The notes under the pieces are model-generated. The model worked only from the letters and a program-made list of their open reading frames with translations. It was not told the DNA's origin and searched no databases. This document shows, one piece after another, positions 7,536 to 13,239 of a stretch of 13,714 nt of DNA; within the stretch, counting starts at the first letter, position 1; every line of letters begins with the position of its first letter. Source of the stretch: DATBHM01 sp036557505 (GTDB lineage: Bacteria; Actinomycetota; UBA4738; JACQTL01); assembly GCA_036557505.1 (NCBI GenBank), contig DATBHM010000067.1, positions 1-13,714 on the forward strand, read 5' to 3'. The position numbers were made by a program, and so were the translations under genes.

Positions 7536-7861
7536 CAGCTGTCCGCACCCTCGGTGCGGAGGGCCGACGGTGGCCCGGTGTGCGCCGGTGCCGCCGCCAC
7601 CGAAGACGTGCTCGCCGGCTGCTGGGCCGGCGCTCCCCCCAGAGCGAGGCCCGGAACCAGGCGAGAGGAGCACCTCGGCCGCGCTGCGGCCACTGGCCGC
7701 CGACGGCGCCGCCCGACCCAGGGGGGCGCTCCACCCGGCGCCGGGAGCCGCGCACGGTGTTGACGACGGTTCCGCGCGCAGCGCGCGCTCCGGGTCACCG
7801 GATCTGAGCGCCCGCGCATCCTTCCGATCCCGAGGTTCTCCACGAGGGAAGGGAGAACCGC
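7536..7861 (+). promoter_or_regulatory. Long structured 5' leader of the RNase E/G gene
   Basis: About 326 bases separate the proposed transcription start from the RNase ATG. Perfect short hairpins follow one another: TCCGCACC/GGTGCGGA (7542-7560, 3-base loop), GGGCC/GGCCC (7561-7576), GAGG/CCTC (7665-7676), GGCCGC/GCGGCC (7677-7691, 3-base loop) and the ribosome-binding-site hairpin at 7834-7859. A 10-base palindrome GACAGCTGTC (7534-7543) lies at the start. Open frames crossing it have no ribosome binding site. It does not resemble RNase P RNA, tmRNA or 6S RNA as far as I can judge. In Escherichia coli the rne 5' UTR (about 361 nt) is structured and mediates autoregulation; a similar role here is inference. 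Confidence 0.45.
7834..7859 (+). promoter_or_regulatory. Hairpin enclosing the RNase gene ribosome binding site
   Basis: GGTTCTCC (7834-7841) pairs perfectly with GGAGAACC (7852-7859) around a 10-base purine-rich loop. The 3' arm carries the best-spaced Shine-Dalgarno core (GGGAG, 7851-7855, six bases before ATG 7862) and ends two bases before the start codon. When folded, the stem would hide the site. The loop holds a second purine run, GAGGGAAG (7844-7851), that stays exposed. Confidence 0.5.
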
Positions 7862-10186
7862 ATGAACGACGAGCCCCAGGGGGCCGTCACCGAGCGGGCC
7901 GGCGCCGACGCGTCCGGGCCCGCCTCCGGGGCATCCGAGCCCCGATCCGACGTCGGGCGTTCCGCGCCGAACGACTCAGCGCCGAACGATTCCGCGACCG
8001 ACGCGTCGGGCGACCTGCCGGGCGCGAGCGGCTCCGGGACGGGCACGGGGACGACCGGCGCCAGGCGCCGCCGCCGCGGCAGCCGCGGACGCGGGCGGTC
8101 CGGCTCCGGCCGTTCCACGACGGCCACGGCCGACGGCGACGAGACGTCCGAGGGTGCTGTCGCGGCGACGACCACGCCCGAGGTGAAGGCGGACGACGGC
8201 GACGGCGCCCGACCGTCGGGTGCCCGCACCGGCCAGGCCCGGCGATCGCGGCCGCGGCAGGCGACCGGCGACCGACGGTCCGACGGGGCCGCCGACGAGG
8301 CCGGGGACGGCGACGCCGCGAGTCCGCGCGCCGCGACCGCCGCGAACGGCGAGTCCGCGCCGGATCCGGGTTCGACGGCCGACGCCGCGTCCGCGCCCAC
8401 CGCGTCCAGGCGACGCCACCGGGGCAGCCGCGGACGGGGCCGCAGCCGCTCGGGCGGCTCGTCCGCTCCGCCCGAGGCCGCCGACGCCGACGCGGAGGCC
8501 GCATCCGACGCCGCCACCGCACCACGGACGGCCGGCACCCGGGCGCGGCCCGCCGGAACGACACGCGAGGCCCGGACCGGATCGGAGTCCGCCGACAAGG
8601 GCGAACAGCCCTCGGGCGACGACGCACCGCTCTCGTCCTCCGCGAAACGCCGCCGTCGCCGCCGCCGGAGCGGCTCCGGCTCGGCGAACGGCGCGGAGGC
8701 AACGGCGGCCGCTGCCCGGGCCGACGGTACGCCGGGCGCCGGCGAGTCCGGCGCCGCCAACGGCAGGCAGCCCAAGCAGGCCAAGCGAACGGCCGTGAAG
8801 GCCGAGGCCGCGTCGCCCACCCGGACCAGGTCCCGATCCCGGACCGGGTCGCGTTCCGAGGCCGGCGAGGACGGCGGCCCGACGCGCACCCGGCGATCTC
8901 GGGCCACCATGCGCCGTCGCGAGCCCATGCCGGTCGTTCCCCGCGGGACGGACAAGCAGATGCTCATCACCGAACACGGCGAGCGCGACCAGATCGCCGT
9001 GGTCGAGGACCGGATGCTCGTCGAGCACTACATCACCCGGGTCGGCGCGAAGTCGATGGTCGGGAACATCTACCTGGGCCGCGTCCAGAACGTGCTGCCC
9101 GGCATGGAGGCCGCGTTCATCGACATCGGCAAGGGCCGCAACGCCGTGCTGTACGCGGGCGAGGTCAGCTACGACGAGGACATCGGCGGCCGCCAGCAAC
9201 GCATCGAACAGGTCATCAAGCCCGGGCAGGCCGCGCTGGTGCAGGTCACCAAGGACCCCATCGGCGGCAAGGGGCCGCGCCTCACCCAGGAGATCAGCCT
9301 CCCCGGCCGGTACGTTGTCATGGTTCCGAACTCCGAGGTGTTCGGCATCAGCAGGAGGCTGCCCGACAACGAACGGCGCCGTCTCCGCACGATCATCAAG
9401 AAGGTCCACCCCGAGGAGCACGGCGTGATCGTGCGGACGGCGGCCGAGGGGGCCACCGAGCAGGATCTCACCGACGACCTGAAGCGGCTGGCCGCCGAGT
9501 GGGAGCAGATCTCCAAGCGCTCGAAGAAGGTCAAGGCTCCGGCCCTGCTGTACGAGGAGCCCGAGCTGACGGTCCGGGTCGTGCGCGACCTGTTCAACGA
9601 CGAGGAGTTCAAGGAGATCGTCACGGACTCCGAGCCGGTGTTCGCGACCATCCGCGAGTACCTGAAGAGCGTGGCGCCCGAGCTGGTCGACAAGGTCCGA
9701 ATGCACGACGGCCGGCTGCCGCTGTTCGAGCAGTACCACCTGGTCGAGCAGATCCACAAGGCGCTGGAGCGCAAGGTGTGGCTGCCCTCCGGCGGCTACC
9801 TGGTCATCGACAAGACCGAGGCCATGACCGTCATCGACGTGAACACCGGCAAGCACGTCGGCAAGGCGAACCTCGAGGACACGGTGACCAAGACCAACCT
9901 CGAGGCCGCCGAGGAGGTCGCGCGGCAGCTTCGCCTGCGCGACATCGGCGGCATGATCCTGATCGACTTCATCGACATGCTGCTCGAGAAGAACAAGCGT
10001 GAGGTCGTCGACACGCTGAAGAACGCGATGGCCAAGGACAAGACGCGTTCGCAGGTGTTCGACATCAGCCCGCTCGGGATCCTCGAGGTGACGCGCAAGC
10101 GCGTGTCGGGCGGGCTGCTGGACTCGTTCAGCGAGACGTGTCCCACCTGCGGCGGGCGCGGCATACTGATCACACACGAGATCTAG
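7862..10186 (+). CDS. rne: Ribonuclease E/G family endoribonuclease with long disordered N-terminus
   Basis: Enzymes of this family cleave single-stranded RNA in mRNA decay and in rRNA and tRNA processing. The protein has 774 residues. Residues 1 to about 355 are low complexity (Gly, Ala, Ser, Asp, Arg) with basic blocks at 68-84, 183-198, 262-275 and 320-353 separated by acidic linkers. The catalytic half starts near MLITEHGERDQIAVV (367-381), with S1-like VGNIYLGRVQNVLPGMEAAFID (400-421, not contiguous signature listed in full elsewhere). Metal-site residues D659 and N661 (VIDVN) and D702 (IDFIDM) keep the D303/N305/D346 spacing of E. coli RNase E. The zinc-link CPTC (760-763) is present, and the protein ends 11 residues later, so there is no C-terminal scaffold. 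Large N-terminal extensions are typical of actinobacterial enzymes. Naming it rne rather than rng is a convention here. It precedes rplU by 68 bases. Confidence 0.93.
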   Translation: MNDEPQGAVTERAGADASGPASGASEPRSDVGRSAPNDSAPNDSATDASGDLPGASGSGTGTGTTGARRRRRGSRGRGRSGSGRSTTATADGDETSEGAVAATTTPEVKADDGDGARPSGARTGQARRSRPRQATGDRRSDGAADEAGDGDAASPRAATAANGESAPDPGSTADAASAPTASRRRHRGSRGRGRSRSGGSSAPPEAADADAEAASDAATAPRTAGTRARPAGTTREARTGSESADKGEQPSGDDAPLSSSAKRRRRRRRSGSGSANGAEATAAAARADGTPGAGESGAANGRQPKQAKRTAVKAEAASPTRTRSRSRTGSRSEAGEDGGPTRTRRSRATMRRREPMPVVPRGTDKQMLITEHGERDQIAVVEDRMLVEHYITRVGAKSMVGNIYLGRVQNVLPGMEAAFIDIGKGRNAVLYAGEVSYDEDIGGRQQRIEQVIKPGQAALVQVTKDPIGGKGPRLTQEISLPGRYVVMVPNSEVFGISRRLPDNERRRLRTIIKKVHPEEHGVIVRTAAEGATEQDLTDDLKRLAAEWEQISKRSKKVKAPALLYEEPELTVRVVRDLFNDEEFKEIVTDSEPVFATIREYLKSVAPELVDKVRMHDGRLPLFEQYHLVEQIHKALERKVWLPSGGYLVIDKTEAMTVIDVNTGKHVGKANLEDTVTKTNLEAAEEVARQLRLRDIGGMILIDFIDMLLEKNKREVVDTLKNAMAKDKTRSQVFDISPLGILEVTRKRVSGGLLDSFSETCPTCGGRGILITHEI
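8061..8436 (+). repeat. Pair of near-identical 31-bp repeats encoding Arg/Gly modules of the RNase N-terminus
   Basis: Bases 8061-8091 and 8406-8436 are 28 of 31 identical, ending in the exact shared 14-mer GGCAGCCGCGGACG. Both encode the same kind of peptide, an arginine cluster followed by GSRGRGRS, at residues about 68-80 and 183-195. A third arginine cluster at 262-269 has the related tail SGSGS. This suggests duplication of an RNA-binding, RGG-like module inside the disordered region. Confidence 0.6.
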
Positions 10187-10235
10187 CTCGAACGACGAAC
10201 GGGGGCGCCGCCCGGTGGTGGGCGGCGCCTTCGAG
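10187..10235 (+). promoter_or_regulatory. Long hairpin between the RNase gene and rplU
   Basis: GGCGCCGCCC (10204-10213) pairs perfectly with GGGCGGCGCC (10220-10229) around GGTGGT. CTCGAA (10187-10192) can pair with TTCGAG (10230-10235) directly below it, leaving an 11-base bulge on the 5' side. No T-run follows, and the rplU ribosome binding site starts six bases later. It could be a partial terminator, a processing or stability element separating the two messages, or an L21-type leader. Confidence 0.55.
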
Positions 10236-10254
10236 CGCGAGGGAGGCACACGAC

Positions 10255-10737
10255 ATGTACGCCGTCATCAAGGCAGGCGGGAAGCAGCACCGGGTCCAGC
10301 CGGGGGACGTCATCGAGGTCGAGCTGATGCACTCGAAGGACGACTCGGTGCAGTTCCACCCCCTGCTCGTCGTCGACGACGACAACAAGACCCACGTCGG
10401 CAAGGAGATCGCGAAGGCGGTCGTGACCGGCAAGCTCGTGGGGGAGCAGAAGGGCGAGAAGGTCAAGGTCTTCAAGTACCGGAACAAGACCGGCTACGCC
10501 CGCCACACGGGCCACCGCCAGATGTACACGCTGGTCGAGATCGGGGAGATCAAGCTACCCGGTCAGCGGGCCACGGCGAAGAAGGCGGCCGTGGAGCCGA
10601 CGCCCGCCGAGGAGGGGTCCGAGGAACCGAAGCCGAAGTCCCCGGCGCGGTCGACCGCGGCCAAGGCCGCCGCCACGACGGCCCCGGCCGCCGAGGCCGA
10701 GGCCGAGCCCGAGGCGGAGGCCGAAGCCGGCGAATAG
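10255..10737 (+). CDS. rplU: 50S ribosomal protein L21 with low-complexity C-terminal tail
   Basis: L21 binds 23S rRNA and L20 in the large subunit. Residues 1 to about 103 form the whole L21 domain, beginning MYAVIKAGGKQHRV and containing the basic KVKVFKYRNKTGYARHTGHR region (69-88). L21 is usually about 103 residues. This protein has 160, and the extra 57 residues are Ala, Glu, Pro and Lys rich, basic first and then strongly acidic (EAEAEPEAEAEAGE at the end). ATG 10255 has GGGAGG eight bases upstream. It is the first gene of the rplU-rpmA pair, with rpmA 21 bases downstream, and probably receives transcription from the RNase gene. The tail may be a surface extension of the ribosome; its role is unknown. 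Confidence 0.96.
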   Translation: MYAVIKAGGKQHRVQPGDVIEVELMHSKDDSVQFHPLLVVDDDNKTHVGKEIAKAVVTGKLVGEQKGEKVKVFKYRNKTGYARHTGHRQMYTLVEIGEIKLPGQRATAKKAAVEPTPAEEGSEEPKPKSPARSTAAKAAATTAPAAEAEAEPEAEAEAGE

Positions 10738-10758
10738 CGCTGGTACCCTGGGGCGGCG

Positions 10759-11016
10759 ATGGCACACAAGAAGGGCGGCGGCTCCTCACGCAACGGCAGG
10801 GACTCCGAGTCCAAGCGGCTCGGCGTGAAGGCGTTCGGCGGTCAGGACGTGACCGCCGGCACGATCATCGTGCGCCAGCGCGGGACGCGGATCCACCCCG
10901 GCGAGGGCGTGGGCAAGGGCAGCGACGACACGCTCTACGCGCGCCGCGACGGCGTCGTGGGGTTCCACGAGTCGAACGGCCGCCGGTTCGCCACGATCAG
11001 CGCGGCCTCCGAGTAG
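10759..11016 (+). CDS. rpmA: 50S ribosomal protein L27
   Basis: L27 sits near the peptidyl transferase centre, where its N-terminal tail reaches the tRNA ends. The 85-residue protein begins MAHKKGGGSSRNGRDS, so the functional tail starts directly after Met-Ala, without the cleavable N-terminal leader found in Bacillota. The family core SKRLGVKAFGGQ and the GTKxHPG-like GTRIHPGEGVG stretch are intact. The ATG is preceded by GGGGCGG (10750-10756), a weak ribosome binding site, and by TACCCT (10744-10749), which could be a -10 element for a near-leaderless message. It follows rplU by 21 bases. Its stop lies four bases from that of a convergent minus-strand gene, with no hairpin terminator between them. 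Confidence 0.97.
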   Translation: MAHKKGGGSSRNGRDSESKRLGVKAFGGQDVTAGTIIVRQRGTRIHPGEGVGKGSDDTLYARRDGVVGFHESNGRRFATISAASE

Positions 11017-11020
11017 CCCC

Positions 11021-11464
11021 TCAGTCGACCTTCCGGGCCCGTCGCACCGCTTCGCGGATCGCGTCCCGCCACGTCCTGATCACGCCGGCGACGTCCCCGC
11101 TCTGCTGCCACATGAACCCCGCGTTGTCGCTCCGCTTGCGGCGCGCCCGGACCCGCGAGACGTCCTCGTCGATCGGGGGCGGCTGGGCGAAGAAGAACGC
11201 CAGCCGGACCGGCACCGCGTCGCGGACGTACTCGACGTAGAGGACCGGGGAGCCCACCGGGCGCTTGACCTTGCGGATGGCCGTCAGCGGGACGACCTCG
11301 TGGTCTGACCCGCGCCGGTGCTCGAACCGGAGGTGGGTCGCGGTGAGCTGGAGGGTTCCCTCGATCTCCGCGCCCGGCGCGCCGAGCCTGCTGAGCCACA
11401 CGCGCGCGGGGATCGCCGCCGGCCGGACCGGGGCGTCGTGGTTCGGGGAGCGATCCTGTTCCAT
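11021..11464 (-). CDS. Hypothetical protein with PH/GRAM-like fold
   Basis: This 147-residue soluble protein is not one I can name. Residues about 25-95 follow the pattern of a GRAM or bacterial PH-like domain: GTLQLTATHLRFEHRRG, then VVPLTAIRKVKR and LYVEYVRDAVPVRLAFFF, a series of short beta strands with a typical 'lT..hL.f' core. The C-terminal part (120-147) looks like one amphipathic helix rich in Arg. There is no signal peptide or membrane segment. It lies on the minus strand inside the rpmA-obgE cluster, ending four bases from the rpmA stop and starting 50 bases from the obgE ATG, so that short gap must hold two divergent promoters. The ATG has no strong ribosome binding site. A lipid or protein binding role is possible but unproven. 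Confidence 0.75.
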   Translation of the reverse strand: MEQDRSPNHDAPVRPAAIPARVWLSRLGAPGAEIEGTLQLTATHLRFEHRRGSDHEVVPLTAIRKVKRPVGSPVLYVEYVRDAVPVRLAFFFAQPPPIDEDVSRVRARRKRSDNAGFMWQQSGDVAGVIRTWRDAIREAVRRARKVD

Positions 11465-11514
11465 CGGCGCACATCATCCAACCAGCGCGAGGTTTCGGGA
11501 GAATCGGGTCCGAG

Positions 11515-12768
11515 ATGGGATTCGCGGACGAGATCCTGATGTTCGCCCGGGGCGGGAAGGGCGGCGACGGCGCCGTGTCGTTCCGGCGCGAGCCGTACAC
11601 GCCCCGGGGCGGCCCGGACGGCGGCGACGGGGGGCAGGGGGGCTCGGTGGTCCTGGAGGTCTCGACCGGCCTGCGCGACCTGTCGTGGCTGGCCGACCAT
11701 CCCCACCAGCGGGCCGGGAACGGCAGGCCCGGTGGGAAGAGCCGCTCGAGCGGTTCGGCCGCGGCCGACCTCATCGTCCGGGTCCCCGACGGGACCGTGG
11801 TGCGGGACGAGCGGGGACTGGTCGCCGATCTGGTGGGGGAGGGCGCCCGCGCGGTGGTGGCCCGCGGCGGCCGGGGGGGCCGGGGAAACGCCGCCCTGGC
11901 CACGGCGCGGAACCGGGCGCCGCGCACCGCCGAGGCCGGGGAGCCCGGCGAGGAGCACCGCCTGGAGCTCGAGCTCCGCATCGTCGCCGACGTCGGCCTG
12001 GTCGGCCTCCCCAACGCCGGCAAGTCGACCTTGCTGTCGAGGCTCTCGGCAGCCCGGCCCAGGATCGCCGACTATCCGTTCACGACGCTCACCCCGAACC
12101 TCGGCGTGGCCGGGGACGACGAGCGGTTCGTGGTCGCCGACATCCCCGGCTTGGTCGAGGGGGCGTCCGAGGGCCGGGGGCTGGGGCACCGATTCCTCCG
12201 TCACGTCGCCCGGTGCCGGGTGTTGGTGCTCGTGGTCGACCTCACCGCCGAGGACCCGCCGGGCGATCTGGCCACCGTCCGAGCGGAGCTGGCGGCGTAC
12301 GATCCCGCGCTGGCCGAACGTCCCCAAGTCGTCGTCGGAACGAAGTCCGACCTGGTGGACGACCCCGACACGAAGGGGCTGGGCCCCGACGCCCTCATCG
12401 CGAGCGGGGTGAGCGGCGCCGGTCTCGACGAGCTCCGGGAGCGCGTCGCCGCCGCCGTCGCCCACGTCCACACGGAGGAGCCGGGGGCCCGGCCCTACGT
12501 CGTCCTGCGCCCGGCCCGGGAGCGGTTCGTCGTCCGGCGGGAGGGCGAGCGGTTCCGGGTGGTGGGCCGCGACGTGGAGCGGTGGGTCGCGGCGGTCGAC
12601 CTCGACGACCCGCGGTCGGTGGCGACGCTCCAGCGGCGGCTGGTCAGGGAGGGCGTGGAGCGGAAGCTCGCCTCCGCGGGCGCCCGCCGCGGCGACGAGG
12701 TGGTCATCGGCGACCGGGCGTTCGAGTTCTTCCCGGAGGACGAGCCTCCGGGCCCGGATCAACAGTAG
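11515..12768 (+). CDS. obgE: Obg GTPase, 50S ribosome assembly factor
   Basis: Obg (CgtA) binds GTP and ppGpp and acts in late 50S maturation and stress signalling. The 417 residues show all three family domains: the glycine-rich Obg fold (1 to about 156, with FARGGKGGDGAVSFRRE), the G domain (157 to about 320) and a C-terminal OCT domain (about 335-408). G motifs are G1 GLPNAGKST (164-172), TT (190-191), G3 DIPGL (209-213), G4 TKSD (276-279) and G5 SGVSG (297-301). G4 has Thr where Obg usually has Asn; Rho-type GTPases show TKxD to be workable. ATG 11515 follows a distant GGGAG (11497-11501) and a GAGAAT that could be a -10 element, so it may be translated from a very short leader. A DinB-like gene follows after 11 bases. 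Confidence 0.96.
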   Translation: MGFADEILMFARGGKGGDGAVSFRREPYTPRGGPDGGDGGQGGSVVLEVSTGLRDLSWLADHPHQRAGNGRPGGKSRSSGSAAADLIVRVPDGTVVRDERGLVADLVGEGARAVVARGGRGGRGNAALATARNRAPRTAEAGEPGEEHRLELELRIVADVGLVGLPNAGKSTLLSRLSAARPRIADYPFTTLTPNLGVAGDDERFVVADIPGLVEGASEGRGLGHRFLRHVARCRVLVLVVDLTAEDPPGDLATVRAELAAYDPALAERPQVVVGTKSDLVDDPDTKGLGPDALIASGVSGAGLDELRERVAAAVAHVHTEEPGARPYVVLRPARERFVVRREGERFRVVGRDVERWVAAVDLDDPRSVATLQRRLVREGVERKLASAGARRGDEVVIGDRAFEFFPEDEPPGPDQQ

Positions 12769-12779
12769 GAAGGGGAGTC

Positions 12780-13229
12780 ATGGCCGATCGCAGAGGCGAG
12801 CTGATCGCGGAGGAGGATGACCGGTGGACGGAGCTGTGCGCCGTGCTCACCGGCGTCCCGCACGAACGGCTGCTCGAGCCCGGCGTGTTCGAGCAGTGGT
12901 CCCCCAAGGACCTGATGGCCCACCTGGGGTGCTGGATGGCGGAGGCCGCGAGCGTCCTCGAGCAGATCCGGTTCGGCACCTACGAGTCTACGGACGTCGA
13001 CGTCGACGCCATGAACCAACGCTTCTACGAGGCCATGAGGGACCAGGCGCTCCGCGACGTGTGGGCGGAGATGGAGTCGGCCCGGACGCGGATGTTCCAG
13101 GAATGGGCGGCGCTGCCGGAGGTCACGGCCGACGCCGAGGAGTGGTTCGTGGAGTCCGGGCCTGCGCACGTGACGGAACACCTGCCGGAGCTGCGGGCGT
13201 TCCTCGGCCGGGACGGGGGCGCTGCGTAG
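12780..13229 (+). CDS. DinB-like four-helix-bundle protein, probable metal-binding
   Basis: The 149-residue protein resembles the DinB/YfiT-like superfamily (including ClbS/DfsB and mycothiol-dependent relatives), small four-helix bundles that bind a divalent metal through three His. WSPKDLMAHLGCWM (40-53) is the typical helix-2 signature and carries His48. His130 and His134, spaced HxxxH in the last helix, would complete the triad. Substrate or activity cannot be told from sequence; known relatives act as thiol transferases, isomerases or resistance proteins. The ATG has a strong AGGAAGGGGAG (12767-12777), which shares bases with the obgE TAG stop, so it is almost certainly co-transcribed with obgE. 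nadD starts 10 bases after its stop. Neither neighbour suggests a function. Confidence 0.75.
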   Translation: MADRRGELIAEEDDRWTELCAVLTGVPHERLLEPGVFEQWSPKDLMAHLGCWMAEAASVLEQIRFGTYESTDVDVDAMNQRFYEAMRDQALRDVWAEMESARTRMFQEWAALPEVTADAEEWFVESGPAHVTEHLPELRAFLGRDGGAA

Positions 13230-13232
13230 AAT
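13227..13232 (+). promoter_or_regulatory. Probable -10 element of a leaderless nadD promoter
   Basis: TAGAAT matches the TAnaaT consensus in five of six bases of TATAAT and lies seven bases before GTG 13240, the spacing expected if transcription starts at the start codon. It overlaps the stop codon (TAG) of the DinB-like gene. There is no Shine-Dalgarno sequence in the ten bases between stop and start. No clear -35 is visible. Confidence 0.45.
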
Positions 13233-13239
13233 CGCGGCC

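Noticed and set aside
7532..7537. Perfect TTGACA hexamer as a -35 box
   Set aside because: No -10-like hexamer lies 16 to 18 bases downstream; that position is inside a GC hairpin. The extended -10 just upstream is the better promoter signal.
7532..7807. Small plus-strand frames in the RNase leader as genes
   Set aside because: No ribosome binding site, Arg/Pro-rich translation, and several overlapping frames open at once, as expected for GC-rich non-coding DNA.
8061..8436. Repeats in the RNase gene as CRISPR or a mobile element
   Set aside because: Only two imperfect copies, in frame, and encoding the same peptide motif; they are explained by coding for Arg/Gly modules.
7570..10002. 810-codon plus-strand frame across the leader and the RNase gene
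   Set aside because: Arg/Gly-rich translation with no domain, overlapping the catalytic domain of a recognised RNase E/G in another frame. It starts in the structured leader without a ribosome binding site.
7976..10249. 757-codon minus-strand frame opposite the RNase gene
   Set aside because: Antisense shadow of a strongly biased coding region; no recognisable domain or start signal.
11265..12779. Upstream extension of the DinB-like gene frame through obgE
   Set aside because: The frame stays open only because of GC bias; the ATG at 12780 has a strong ribosome binding site and begins the recognisable DinB-like protein.
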